DNA of 64,000 bases from Capra hircus (GCF_001704415.2 NC_030821.1:35571210-35635209); one strand, 5' to 3'. Numbered from the stretch's first letter, positions 24,786-37,634 are shown. Numbers and translations: made by a program. The notes: generated from the sequence alone by a model not told the origin.

Positions 24786-25164
24786 CTGAAACATCCTGGA
24801 ACTCTAAATTAGTAACAACTACAGATAGTCCCTGCTAAATAAAAATTAGAGCAATAAAGTCCTTTGATTTTTGGAAAGCGCGAAAGGGGAGATGGTTTTC
24901 AGGGGTCAGTTTCCTTATTGAGATTATGTTGTAAACAGCAGCTTGTCCAGCCATAGCCTCTGGACAGCATTACTGAACTGACAGGAGAGACAGTGTTCTT
25001 AGAAGCTTGATCCCATTCTCTCAAAGTAGAATTGGAGTCAGGGAGTAACTGAATGTGTACTTGCTGAAGTTCTAAGACAGAAGGAGGCACAGGCTGGTAT
25101 TAATACTCATTCACTGAGAATTGAAGTCAGAACAACCTTGTCTCTCTCAATCATGCCTGAGAGA
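24786..25164. other. Unassigned intergenic DNA
   Basis: Nothing recognisable between two same-direction SINEs. Confidence 0.5.
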
Positions 25165-25373
25165 ATGAAAGTGAAAGTGAAGTCGCTCAGTCGTGTCTGA
25201 CTCTTTGCAACTCCACGGACTGTAGCCTACCAGGCTTCTCTGTCCATGGAATCTTCCAGGCAAGAATACTGGAGTGGGTTGCCATTCCCTTCTCCAGGAG
25301 ATCTTCCCGACCCAGGGATTAAACCCGGGTCTTCCGCATTGTAGGCAGACGCTTTACCGTCTGAGCCACCTGA
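25165..25373 (-). repeat. Bov-tA SINE (minus)
   Basis: Reversed element starting at the 'gaaagtgaaagtgaagtcgc' tail and ending 'ccgtctgagccacctgagg'. It is the third minus-strand copy within 1.2 kb. Confidence 0.9.
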
Positions 25374-25857
25374 GGCCAGCAGCAAAAGAGCTTTCTTGGT
25401 TAAATCTGGCCAAGAACGACAGAGCCACCTGAAAGGTTCTCGTCCCTCATCACAGCCAATGGAAATTAGGTAAATCACTTGAGCAACTGAAGCCCTGATG
25501 TACTGGCTGCTTGTCAATTATCTTAACTATTAGAAAGCAGGGGCATTTTTATTTGAGAGTTCATGGTAATAACTGGTCCTTTTTAAACCTGGAGCTCTTG
25601 GAGATCTGAGGGAAGACCTGAGGAAGACCTGAGCTGGGAAGTTTGCCTCAGCTCTTCATCTGTAACTCAGCTGGTCCAGCAAGTCTTATTCATATTCTCA
25701 GCTGCCGGGGCTGCCTTCTCCTTACCCCCACCCTTTAAACAGGTTTGATTAAAATTTCATTACTTCTTAAGTCAAGAGCTTTTTTTTCTCCCACCTAACA
25801 GTAACTAGAACTATTCGCTCACCTCTAATTAAAGTTCAATAAACTTTATGAAAGGCT
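25374..25857. other. Unassigned intergenic DNA
   Basis: No gene or repeat recognised. Confidence 0.5.
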
Positions 25858-25866
25858 ACTAGCATA

Positions 25867-27098
25867 ATTCTCCAAGCCAGGCTTCAACAGTATGTGAACT
25901 GTGAACTTCCAGATGTTCAAGTTGGATTTAGAAAAGGCAAAGGAACCACAGATCAAATTGCCAACATCCACTGGATCACTGAAAAGGCAGGAGAGTTCCA
26001 GAAAAGCATCTACTTCTGCTTTATTGACTATGCCAAAGTCTTCGACTGTGTGGACTACCACAAACTGGAAAATACTTAACGAGATGGGAATACCAGACCA
26101 CCTGATCTGCCTCCTGAGAAATGTATATGCAGGTCAAGAAGCAACGGTTAGAGCTGGATATGGAACAACAGACTGGTTCCAAATTGGAAAAGGAGTATGT
26201 CAAGGCTGTATATTGTCACCCTGTTTATTTAACTTATATGCAGAACACATTTTGGGAAATGCTGGACTGGATGAAGCACAAGCTGGAATCAAGATGACTG
26301 GGAGAAACATCAATAACCTCAGATATGCAGATGACACCACCCTTATCGCAGAAACTGAAGACCTAAAGAGCTTCTTGATGAAAGAGGAGAGTGAAAAAGT
26401 TGGCTTAAAGCTCAACATTCAGAAGACTAAGATCATGGCATCTGGTCCCATCACTTCATGGGAAATAGATGGGGAAACAGTGGAAACAGTGACAGACTTT
26501 ATTTTGGGGGGCTTGAAAACCACTGCAGATGATGACTGCAGCCATGAAACTAAAAGATGCTTGCTCCTTGGAAGAAAAGTTATGACCAACCTACACAGCT
26601 TATTAAAAAGCAGAGACATTACTTTGCCAACAAAGGTCGGTCTAGTCAAAGCTGTGTTTTTCAGTAGTCATGTATGGATCTGAGAATTGAACTATAAAGA
26701 AGGCTGAGTGCTGAAGAATTGATGCTTTTGAACTGTGGTGTTGGAGAAGACTCTTGAGAGTCCCTTGGACACCATGGAGATCCAACCAGTTCATCCTAAA
26801 GGAGATCAGTCCTGAATATTTATTAGAAGGATTGATGCTGAAGCTGAAACTCCAATACTTTGGCCACCTGATGCGAAGAACTGACTCATTTGAAAAGACC
26901 CTGATGCTGGGAAAGATTGAAGGCGGGAAGAGAAGGGGACAACAGAGGATGAGATGGTTGGATGGCATCATCGACTCAATGGACATGAGTTTGAGTAAAC
27001 TGTGGGAGTTGGTGATGGACAGGGAGGCCTGGCGTGCTGCAGTCCATGGGGTCACAAAGAGTTGGACACCCCTGAGTGACTGAACTAAATGGAACTGA
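25867..27098 (+). mobile_element. BovB LINE, 5'-truncated, with C-terminal RT
   Basis: It starts inside the RT gene and ends in a 'gactgaactaaatggaactg' tail. Direct repeats ACTAGCATA at 25858-25866 and 27099-27107 flank it. The Tyr-Ala-Asp-Asp box is intact at 26324-26335 within a 260-codon frame, but frameshifts near 25910-26080 and 26680 disable it. Confidence 0.94.
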
Positions 27099-27107
27099 AC
27101 TAGCATA

Positions 27108-28077
27108 GTATTCCTTCAAATGACCAGGTTTCCAGAATCGTTCAAATAAAGGCTAACATAGCCTATTGTAAATGAAAAACAAAAATCACCCCAAAAGAAA
27201 ACTTGAAGGAAGTGATTGAGATTGATCCCTCTTTGAGCACCATGTAGAACAAGAAATTAGTGTTATGCACAGAAAATTCCACGCACCATATATTTTACTT
27301 CTTCTGAAGCATCCAGTGGAAAGTGTGCCAATATGGTATGTCCAAGCTAGGTTATCTGCTGCGACATGACTACAATGATTATTTCATGGCTTTTTCTCTA
27401 CAGCCTCAATTTTGGGTCATTTTACTTTTGCAACAAAGATGATATGATTCATGTATATGTAAACTTGATTTGATTCTTATAAGCCTTCTCAAATGAATAC
27501 ATAAGTCAGAGTAAAAAGAAAAAAAAAACCATATTTTTAAGATTATATGTCCTAATGTGGAGCTGGAAGAAGATACTGTGTGGGAATCATAAGTGGCTGA
27601 GTCCTCTACGGAGTTTCTGCATGAAAATCATTACGTGGTTGGCACTGTACTCTCTGGTCTTGGCTCCTTCCCAATTCACGTTGGCCGACTTTGAGACCCC
27701 TGGCTATCATTAAAGTTGACTGAGAGATAACTCCTGACATCCTACAGAGATGGCTATGATTTGTCAACTTGCTGCAGTGAAATATAGCTCTTGCCTAAGT
27801 GAATTAAAATTACATCTTACTGCTGGGCCTCGCTGATTTGCTAAGCATTGTTCAATTCCCAGCTGTAGGTTTCAAATGGGAAAATAACATGCCAGCCAGC
27901 ATTCTAAAGAGATGTGCTCTGAGAAAGACATGAAATAAAACTATGGAGATTTCAAGTGGCTAAAAAGTATGTCAGACCATGTTTTCATTTATAATTACCT
28001 TTTTTTTTCCATGTAACATACATTGTTTGTAGAGAAAATGTCTTGTGAACTTTGTGACATATAAATATGGAAAAGCA
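27108..28077. other. Unassigned intergenic DNA
   Basis: Nearly 1 kb between BovB copies with nothing I can name. Confidence 0.5.
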
Positions 28078-28424
28078 ATTCCCTAGAGTCCCTTGGACTA
28101 CAAGGAGATCCAACCAGTCCATTCTGAAGGAGATCAGCCCTGGGATTTTGTTGGAAGGAATTATGCTAAAGCTGAAACTCCAGTACTTTGGCCACCTCAT
28201 GCGAAGAGTTGACTCATTGGAAAAGACTCTGATGCTGGGAGGGATTGGGGGCAGGAGGAAAAGGGGACGACAGAGGATGAGATGGCTAGATGGCATCACA
28301 GACTCGATGGACGTAAGTCTGAGTGAACTCTGGGAGTTGGTAATGGACAGGGAGGCCTGGCATGCTGCGATTCATGCGGTCGCAAAGAGTCGGACACAAC
28401 TGGGTGACTGAACTGAACTGAACT
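28078..28424 (+). mobile_element. BovB LINE 3' fragment (plus)
   Basis: It begins 'tagagtcccttggactacaa' and ends in repeated 'actgaactga', about 350 bp. Confidence 0.93.
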
Positions 28425-28742
28425 GAGATCCATCCATGTGACTGGCTGGTACAATGAGGGACATAGATCTGCCAGCCAAGATGACAACTTGAGTTTCAAG
28501 TTGACTTGGGATCATTGAACAAAGCATCGCATTCATTTTTGCAAAGAAAGATAAGATACAGGGGTTATTTGGAAAATGTAAAGAATTAAATACAAATTTG
28601 CAGAGGCCAGATGAATAAGGATTAATTGACAACACTTTAGGTTGCTGAGTGATACAGCTTAAGTAGCATGAAATATATCTGGGCATGTTATAGAAGGAAA
28701 CAAGTTCAAGTACCATCAACCTAAGAATTATTTTTCTATAAA
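28425..28742. other. Unassigned intergenic DNA
   Basis: No recognisable feature. Confidence 0.5.
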
Positions 28743-28781
28743 TACCTAGCTTGGGCATCTGCGATGGTGCATATAGCGTGG

Positions 28782-29095
28782 CTAAGAGGAGCTACCCCAT
28801 GTCTGAGATCAGGGGCAGAAGCTGGGAGGACCCCATGTCCGAGGGGCGGCGGCCAAGAGGAGTTACCCCACATCCGAGGTCAGGGGCGGCAGCCGAGAGT
28901 GCCAGGCTGCGACGGCGCAGGAATGGCCGAGAGGAGCTACCCCACACCCGAGGCCAGGGGTGGCGGCCGGGAGGAGCTACCCCAAGTCCAAGAAGCAGAG
29001 GCTGCATGGGCGCAGGAGGGCCTAGAGGAGCTATGCCACGTCAAGGTCAGGAGGGGAGGTGGTGAAGAGATACCCCTCGTCCAAGGTAAGAGAAA
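28782..29095 (+). repeat. GC-rich tandem repeats of the BovB 5' region
   Basis: Units beginning AGGAGCTACCCCA or close variants recur near 28787, 28856, 28933, 28972 and 29025, each followed by a 'gaggtcaggggcggc'-like block; unit length varies from about 40 to 75 bp. The block is CpG-rich in an AT-rich setting. In RTE elements the promoter lies in the 5' region, so this may be promoter sequence; that role is inference. Confidence 0.75.
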
Positions 29096-29531
29096 CCCAA
29101 GTAAGATGGTAGGTGTTGTGAGAGGGCATCAGAGGGCAGACACACTGAAACCATAATCACAGAAAACTAGTCAATCTAATCACACTAGGACCACAGCCTT
29201 GTCTAACTCAATCAAACTAAGCCATGCCCCTGGGGCCACCCAAGTCAGGTGGGTCATGGTGGAAAGGTCTGACAGAATGTGGTCCACTGGAGAAGGGAAT
29301 GGCAAACCACTTCAGTATTCTTGCCTTGAGAACCCCATGAACAGCATGAAAAGGCAAAATGATAGGTTACTGAAAGAGGAACTCCCCAGGTCAGTAGGTA
29401 CCCAATATGTTACTGGAGATCAGTGGAGAAATAACTCCAGAAAGAATGAAGGGATGGAGCCAAAGCAAAAACAATACCCAGCTGTGGATGTGACTGGTGA
29501 GAGAAGCAAGGTCTGATGCTGTAAAGAGCAA

Positions 29532-32330
29532 TATTGCATAGGAACCTGGAATGTCAGGTCCACGAATCAAGGCAAATTGGAAGTGGTCAAACAGGAGATG
29601 GCAAGAGTGAATGTTGACATCTAGGAATCAGTGAACTAAAATGGACTGGAATGGGTGAATTTAACTCAGATGACCATTTTATCTACTACTGCGGGCAGGA
29701 ATCCTTTAGAAGAAATGGAGTAGCCATCATGGTCAACAAAAGAGTCCAAAACGCAGTACTTGGATGCAATCTAAAAAACGACAGAATGATCTCTGTTCCT
29801 TTCCAAGGCAAACCATTCAATATCACCGTAATCCAAGTCTATGTCCCAATCAGTAACACTGAAGAAGCTGAACGGTTCTATGAAGACCTACAAGACCTAT
29901 TAGAACTAACACCTAAAAAAGATGTCCTTTTCATTATAGGGGACTGGAATGCAAAAGTAGGAAGTCAAGAAACGCCTGGAGTAACAGGCAAATTTGGCCT
30001 TGGAATATGGAATGAAGCAGGGCAAAGGCTAATAGAGTTTTGCCAAGGAAATGCACTGATCATAGCAAACACCCTCTTTCAACAAAACAAGAGAAGACTC
30101 TACACATGGACATCACCAGATGGTCAACACCGAAATCAGATTGATTATATTCTTTGCAGCCAAAGATGGAGAAGGTACAGTCAACAAAAACAAGACCAGG
30201 AGCTGACTGTCCCTCAGATCATGAACTCCTTAATACCAAATTCAGACTTAAATTGAAGAAAGTAGGGAAAACCACTAGACTATTCAGGTATGACCTAGAT
30301 CAAATCCCATATGATTGTACAGTGGAAGTGAGAAATAGATTTAAGGGACTAGATCTGATAGATAGAGTGCCTGATGAACTAGGGACGGAGGTTCGTGACA
30401 TTGTACAGGAGACAGGGATCAAGACCATCCCCATGGAAAAGAATGCAAAAAAGCAAAATGGCTGTCTGAGGAGGCCTTACAAATAGCTGTGAAAAGAAGA
30501 GAGGCGAAAAGCAAAGGAGAAAAGGAAAGATATAAGCATCTGAATGCAGAGTTCCAAAGAATAGAAACAAGAGATAAGAAAGCCTTCCTCAGTGATCAAT
30601 GCAAAGAAATAGAGGAAAACAACAGAATGGAAAAGACTAGAGATCTCCTCAAGGAAATTAGAGATACCAAGGGAACATTTCATGCAAAGATGCGCTCAAT
30701 AAAGGACAGAAATTGTATGGACTTAACAGAAGCAGAAGATATTAAGAAGAGGTGGCAAGAATACACGGAAGAACTGTACAAAAAACATCTTCACAACCAA
30801 GATAATCACGATGGTGTGATCACTCACCTAGAGCCAGACATTCTGAAATGTGAAGTCAAGTGGGCCTTAGAAAGCATCACTACGAACAAAACTAGTGGAG
30901 GTGATGGAATTCCAGTTGAGCTGTTTCAAATCCTGAAAGATGATGCTGTGAAAGTGCTGCACTCAGTATGCCAGCAAATTTCGAAAACTCAGCAGTGGCC
31001 ACAGGACTGGAAAAGGTCAGTTTTTATTCCAATCCTAAAGAAAGGCAATGCCAAAGAATGCTCAAACTACTACACAATTGCACTCATTTCACACGCTAGC
31101 AAAGTAATGCTTAAAGTTCTCCAAGCCAGGCTTCAGCAACATGTGAACCATGAACTTCCAGATGTTCAAGCTGGTTATAGAAAAGGCAGACAAACCAGAG
31201 ATCAAATTGCCAACATCTGCTGGATCATCAAAAAAGCAAGAGAGTTCCAGAAAAACATCTATTTCTGCTTTATTGACTATGCCAAAGCCTTTGACTGTGT
31301 GGATCACAAGAACCTGTGGAAAATTCTGAAAGAGATGGGAATATCAGACCACCTGACCTGCCTCTTGAGAAATCTGTATATAGGTCAGGAAGCAACAGTT
31401 AGAACTGGACATGGAACAACAGACTGGTTCCAAATAGGAAAAGGAGTATGTCAAGGCTGTATATTGTCAACCTGCTTATTTAACTTCTATGCAGAGAACA
31501 TCATGAGAAACGCTGGGCTGGAAGAAGCACAAGCTGGAATCAAGACTACCGGGAGAAATATCAATAACCTCAGATATGCAGATGACACCACCCTTATGGC
31601 AGAAAGTGAAGAGGAACTAAAAAGCCTCTTGATGAAAGTGAAAGTGGAGAGTGAAAAAGTTGGCTTAAAGCTCAACATTCAGAAAACGAAGATCATGGCA
31701 TCTGGTCCCATCACTTCATGGGAAATAGATGGGGAAACAGTGTCAGACTTTATTTTTTTGGCTCCAAAATCACTGCAGATGGTGATTGCACCCATGAAAT
31801 TAAAAGACGCTTACTCCTTGGAAGAAAAGTTATGACCAACCTAGATAGCATATTCAAAAGCAGAGACATTACTTTGCCAACAAAGTTCCATCTAGTTAAG
31901 GCTATTGTTTTTCCAGTGGTTATGTATGGATGTGAGAGTTGGACTGTGAAGAAAGCTGAGCGCTGAAGAATTGATGCTTTTGAACTGTGGTGTTGAAGAA
32001 GACTCTTGAGAGTCCCTTGGACTGCAAGGAGATCCAACCAATCCATTCTGAAGGAGATCAGCCCTGGGATTTCTTTGGAAAGAATGATGCTAAAGCGGAA
32101 ACTCCGGTACTTTGGCCACCTCATGCGAAGAGTTGACTCATTGGAAAAGACTCTGATGATAGGAGGGATTGGGGGCAGGAGGAGAAGGGGACGACAGAGG
32201 ATGAGATGGCTGGATGGTATCACTGACTCGATGGACGTGAGTCTGAGTGAACTCCGGGAGTTAGTGATGGACAGGGAGGCCTGGCGTGGTGCGATTCATG
32301 GGGTCGCAAAGAGTCGGACACGAGTGACCC
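29532..32330 (+). pseudogene. BovB endonuclease-reverse transcriptase gene, broken
   Basis: The reading frame shifts at least three times (about 30170, 30480 and 31760) and has an early stop near 29620, so the single RTE polyprotein cannot be made. The AP-type endonuclease is seen as Gly-Asp-Trp-Asn-Ala-Lys-Val-Gly and Asn-Gln-Ile-Asp-Tyr-Ile-Leu (29940-30160). The RT is in a 448-codon open frame (30489-31835) with Phe-Ile-Asp-Tyr-Ala-Lys-Ala-Phe-Asp, Gly-Val-Cys-Gln-Gly-Cys and the catalytic Tyr-Ala-Asp-Asp box at 31575-31586. The C-terminal part continues at 31718-31966 and 32006-32335 in other frames. The core active-site residues are kept, so decay is mostly by small indels. Confidence 0.93.
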
Positions 32331-32665
32331 ACTGAACTGAACTAAACTACCTAGGAGATAGTCACATCCACTATGCAGAAGAAGTCATATGTATGGGAGT
32401 GGGCTATGGCTGGGTCAAGTTGAACGAGAGATTTAGGGAGCTCTTCTGAGTCACAAGGCTGCAGAGGATAGACCATCTTTCATTGAAGTTCATTGCCTGT
32501 GTACCGCAATGCATCAGGACATGTGGGCTTTGGATCTTGCTCTGTCAGTAGACAGCCTACTTAGTCATCTCTCTCTCCCTCTTTCAATTCTCTTTGCAAG
32601 TTCCTCTTTCTCTTCCAGATGTCTACAATACAAGGAAAAGTTAAAGGCTCCTGGATTTACGGTTT

Positions 32666-32726
32666 CCACTGCGATTCATGGGGTCGCAAAGAGTCGGCAC
32701 GACTGAGCGACTGAATTGAACTGAAG
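32666..32726 (+). repeat. Short BovB/Bov-A 3' tail fragment
   Basis: About 60 bp from 'ccactgcgattcatggggtc' to 'cgactgaattgaactgaa'; its text is nearest the BovB copy ending at 32345. Confidence 0.8.
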
Positions 32727-33899
32727 CCAGACACCTGAAGTGATTTGAACACAGTTTTGTGATGAAACTTTCTTCTCACCCAATACTGGAAAAAATTTAT
32801 GAGATATATGATAGTTGAGGGGCAAAACAGTTTAAAGTATTTCTTGTTTATTTAGCATAAGAGGTCTTTCTCTTCTCTATTCTCTCTTGCTTCTTCCAAG
32901 TAGAAGCAAGCATTTCATCTCAGAAGTCTCTATCTTTTACACTGGAGTTAAGGAATATAAATATATATATCTATTTTTTTTTCAGCTTGTATTTGCATAC
33001 TTATAATAATCAGAAGCCAAGCATTTGTAGGAAAAGAAATATTCTTTTTTTTTAAGGAAAAGCACAACCACACTACAGATTTAAAAATTAAAACGAAATA
33101 AAATGGCTTTTACCTTTGTTCCTGATTATTTTTTTGCCTGATTCTTGCTCACAACAGTGTTTGGCTAAAAGTGGTATCAGGGTCCCAATGGTGAGATGCA
33201 CTCCTCAGCAGTCCTCAAGTTCAGTGCTGAGAATTTAGACATTATCATTTCTTTCTCAGTAGTAAAGACTCTGAAACTTGGGGTCACTCAACCACGAAAG
33301 AACTCATCTTAGGACTTCAGCTTCTGCCACCACACTCATTCTTTCTTTGCCTCTAAGCCAAAGCCTTTCCCAACGTTAAGCAGACTTGCGTCAGTGGCTG
33401 GATGTGTAATCTCGCCCATCTCCCTGAAAAGCACTGGATACCTATTATGGGTCAGTATTTTCACCTCATTAATATGCTGGTGAACTGTTTGCTTGGTTCC
33501 TTGTGCAAACTGCACATTTCTTAATTACACTAATGTTTTCTTGGTACTAATTCCCCCACCTCTCCCAGTGAAAAAGATGACTGTACTCCCCAAATATAAA
33601 GTTTTCAGTTAGAACTGTCTACTTGGAGGTCATAATACCTTCTCCCATGCAGCGATATTTTAGAGATAAAAGTTCAAGTGGATCTGCAAATTCATAATGG
33701 AAAGCAATCTGCACTGGCAAAGTTGAAGAGTGAACCTGTCTCAGGTATGCTCGGCTATTTCTTGACACAGGGGAGACTGACTCATTGTGTTTTCCATGGA
33801 GTCTGAGCTTTTTGTAACTTTTGGGCACTCTGGGTGACCCACAGCAATGGTGTTTGTAGGGTGAGGAGCAGCAGCTTTGAAATATTCACAACCAACACA
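32727..33899. other. Unassigned DNA downstream of EXT1
   Basis: About 1.2 kb, repeat-poor. I see no gene; distal EXT1 polyadenylation signals could lie here. Confidence 0.45.
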
Positions 33900-34257
33900 A
33901 TTTTGATTAAAGAAAGAACTCTGGTTTTTAATAGTTTTGATCATTAAAAAAGTTTAAACCTGCATAGCAATCATTTCAAAAATAATTATTTAATGTTCCA
34001 TAATTAAACTGTACACAACCTAGTCTTGGGACACAGAAGCCAGTGAGGTGAAGCTGGAGCAGTCCTGTGCAGTCCTCCGAGTCAGGAGTAGAGTTTCCAT
34101 TGGCCATTTTTTTTTTCTGTCATTTTGTTCATCTTAGTTTATTTGGATGCTTGGCACAATCTGGCTCCGCTGCTGAGCGGACCTGCTCGTGGCAGAGAGA
34201 CAGCTGACCCTGTCCTCCAGCCCTTCTCGCGGCCCCTCCCCGACTCGGCCGGGTTCC
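33900..34257 (-). other. EXT1: EXT1 3' untranslated region (end uncertain)
   Basis: It follows the stop codon directly. Candidate polyadenylation hexamers read on the minus strand are AATAAA at 34138-34143, ATTAAA at 33989-33994 and ATTAAA at 33927-33932. The stretch is free of ruminant repeats, as expected for UTR. Which hexamer is used cannot be told from sequence; the family's usual short 3' UTR favours one of the two distal sites. Confidence 0.5.
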
Positions 34258-35264
<1,007 letters not shown>

Positions 35265-35420
35265 TTTGTAAAGTGTTTTCATGAGCTCATTTGAGCCTCG
35301 CAACAACCTGATCAAGTGATCTACCCACGTAATAACATTTCCACTGTACAGATGAAGAAGCAGTTTCAAGGAAGTTAGAATCGTTTGTTCAAGGCTAGAA
35401 AGGGGCAGAACTCAGGCTTC
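35265..35420 (-). repeat. MIR SINE (minus)
   Basis: It shows the series 'catttgagcctcgcaacaac', 'ccactgtacagatgaagaag' and 'aggggcagaactcaggcttc', the reversed MIR core. Confidence 0.75.
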
Positions 35421-35423
35421 CTT

Positions 35424-35617
35424 CTTTTTTTTTTTTTTTTTTTTGATGTGGACCATTTCAAAAGTCTTTATTGAATTTGTTACAATATTGTTTCCATTTT
35501 ATCTTTCGGTTTTTGGCCATAGGGCATGTGGGATCTTTGTTCCCTGACCAGAGATTGAACCCATACCCATTACATTGGAGGGTGAAGTCATAACCACTGG
35601 ATTGGCAGGGACATCCC
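35424..35617 (-). repeat. CHR-type tRNA-derived SINE (minus)
   Basis: A 19-T tract is followed by 'tctttattgaatttgttaca', 'tgttccctgaccagagattg' and 'ggattggcagggacatcccc', a reversed cetartiodactyl SINE. Confidence 0.8.
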
Positions 35618-35730
35618 CAGGCTTCATTCTTTACCATTGGTACTAGAGGAGCTCTGCTTGGTAAATCAGAGACAGTATCAGATTAAGCTGACCAGTTGAG
35701 TCCATATCAGAGTTGACAGTTCCAAGTGAT

Positions 35731-35918
35731 AGTTGCTCAGTCATGTCCAACTCGACGCAACTGCAGCTTACCAACTGCAGCCCACCGGGCTCCGTCCATG
35801 GAATTCTCCAGGCAAGAACACTGGCATGGGTTGCCATTCCCTTCCAGGGGATCTGAGCCTGGGTCTCCTGCATCGTAGACAGAGTCTTTACTGTCTGAGC
35901 CACCAGGGAAGCCCTAGG
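35731..35918 (-). repeat. Bov-tA SINE (minus)
   Basis: Reversed element from 'ctcagtcatgtccaactcga' to 'gagccaccagggaagccct'. Confidence 0.9.
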
Positions 35919-36109
35919 GAGCTCCATTTTGCTCCTATTATTTGGGATGAGCTTGTAGATTATTTCTGAATGACCTGCTCATCTTCAAAAGGCCAGACCC
36001 CCTATATTCCAGCAAGTGCTCACATTTGTGAATGGAAACACTGCTGAGATCCTAAGCTCATTTTTATTCTCTTACAAATGAAAGAAAAAAAGAAAAAAAG
36101 AGTCCACTA

Positions 36110-36609
36110 CAAAGTAGTGTATATGTTAATCTCAAACTCCTAATTTATCTTTCCTCCCCCACCACTATCCCTTCTGGTAATCAGAAGTTTGTTTCTGTTT
36201 TGTAAATAAGTTCATTTGTATCTTTTTTTTTTTCCAGCTTCCACTTATGAGAGATATCACATGATATCTGCCCTTCTCTGTCTGACTTACGTCACTTAGT
36301 AAGATTATCTCTAGGTCCATCTACGTTGCTGCAAATGGCATTATTGCATTTGTTCCCATGACTGAATAATATTCCACCATATAAAGAATCTTCTTTATCC
36401 ATTCTTTTGTGGATGGACATGTAGGTTGCTTCCACATCTTGGCGATTGTAAACAGTGCTGCTATGAACACTGGGGTACATATGTATTTTCAAATTAGAGT
36501 TTTCTCTGGGTATATGCCCAGGAATAGGATTGCTGGATCATATGGTAACACTATTTCTAGTTTTCTTAAGGAAACTCCATACTTTTTTCCATAGTGGCTG
36601 CACCAATTT
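36110..36609 (-). repeat. Older L1 ORF2/3' UTR fragment (minus)
   Basis: It carries reversed L1 text such as 'gactgaataatattccacca', 'gtgctgctatgaacactggg' and 'tatgcccaggaataggattg'. It lies in intron 10 in the same direction as EXT1. Confidence 0.88.
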
Positions 36610-36812
36610 AGAGAGCTTTTATATTCTTGACATAAAGATACCCTTGACTTTCATCTTCCCAATTATGTGCCAACCATATGCTGCCTCAGGGCTTTTGGAA
36701 GTGGTTTATTGGTATTTCCTCGTTATGCTTCCTACAAAAAAAGTGTGTCCTCGTGACTACAGACCGAGCTACCAGTGAGCAAAGCAGAGGAGGAGGGCTC
36801 TCCTTCTCTTAC

Positions 36813-36984
36813 CTGCCCCATCATTGTCTCCTTATACTGCTTCTTTTGGGTCACTTTGATTGGAGGCAGTTTTGTCACAGCAGACACCAGGAAATTCATG
36901 AGTATGTCCTCACAGTTGGCCAATTGGTCCACCATGTTCTTCAGGCTGGCTGGCAGGTAATGGGTGTAAAGGTAGTGATAATAT
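36813..36984 (-). CDS. EXT1: EXT1 exon 10 (residues 628-685)
   Basis: 172 nt with a cag acceptor above 36984 and a GTAAG donor below 36813. It begins with the last base of the Lys628 codon (phase 2 carried from exon 9) and ends in phase 0 after Met-Met-Gly-Gln. It encodes the Tyr-Tyr-His-Tyr-Leu-Tyr stretch, the Asn-Cys-Glu-Asp segment with Cys652, and a basic Lys-Val-Thr-Gln-Lys-Lys-Gln tract. It belongs to the C-terminal GT64 domain. An old L1 lies about 200 bp beyond its donor, so little unique intron remains on that side. Confidence 0.97.
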
Positions 36985-37112
36985 CTGTAAAAACCAAAGA
37001 CAGGTATCAGCAGGGGCCATCACTGTATAATAACAGGTGGTCTTCTTTGACAGAAAACAGACACCCATTCTTTGAATCCCTAAACACATCATGCATAATG
37101 ATGATGACAACA

Positions 37113-37310
37113 ATGATCATTTATATGGTACTTACTGTACACCAGGTAATGTTCTAAAGTGCCTACTAAGAAATTCCTCACTTAATCCTTATACGGAACC
37201 TATAATGTAGGTACTATTATTACCCCTGTTTTACAGACAAGGAAACAAGGTGCAGAGATACCCACAGATGCAGATATTGTCTGCTCAGCCTAGTTTTAAA
37301 CTCTGGCGGG
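37113..37310 (-). repeat. MIR SINE (minus)
   Basis: It contains 'cacttaatccttatacggaa', 'ggtactattattacccctgt' and 'ttacagacaaggaaacaagg'. Confidence 0.85.
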
Positions 37311-37555
37311 TTGGTTAGAAACTTAGATGTAAAATAAGTTACTTACACATATCATTACAAGCTGCTTTACAACTTTAATTATTGGTTTAATCAGAGCTGT
37401 ATTCAATACTATCCCATAACTCAATATAATCAGTTATACTGGTTCCAGCAATATAATCATTTCATTTTGGGGGCCTCTAAGCCATGTATTTCATCACTTC
37501 TCAGAGCTATTAATCTGGTGGTCAATCATTATGGAGAAAACACAATTAATTTGAA

Positions 37556-37634
37556 TTATTTCTCACCCTACTATTTTTTTTTGGAGAGGTATATACAGCA
37601 CCTCTCCAAAAAAAGTTAGTAGGGTGAGAAATAA
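37556..37634. repeat. 35-bp inverted repeat with 9-nt loop
   Basis: Arms at 37556-37590 and 37600-37634 match at 33 of 35 positions, differing only at two bases beside the T/A run; the loop is ATATACAGC. The right arm is the 5' start of the BovB insertion described next. Confidence 0.95.

Larger units (their letters stand above)
28750..32347 (+). mobile_element. Near-full-length BovB (RTE) LINE
   Basis: About 3.6 kb, the longest BovB here. It has a GC-rich repeated 5' region (28782-29095), a Bov-A-like segment (29281-29345), an endonuclease-RT gene (29532-31970, broken) and the usual 3' tail ending about 32345. Short direct repeats TACCTAG at 28743-28749 and 32348-32354 are a possible target-site duplication. 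Confidence 0.94.

Noticed and set aside
28782..29095. CRISPR-like array of spaced repeats
   Set aside because: Units are uneven, diverged and lie inside a BovB element of a mammalian genome; there is no spacer structure and no cas gene.
28751..29156. Overlapping 104- and 130-codon plus frames rich in Gly, Arg and Pro
   Set aside because: They are by-products of the GC-rich tandem repeats in the BovB 5' region, which lack stop codons in several frames.
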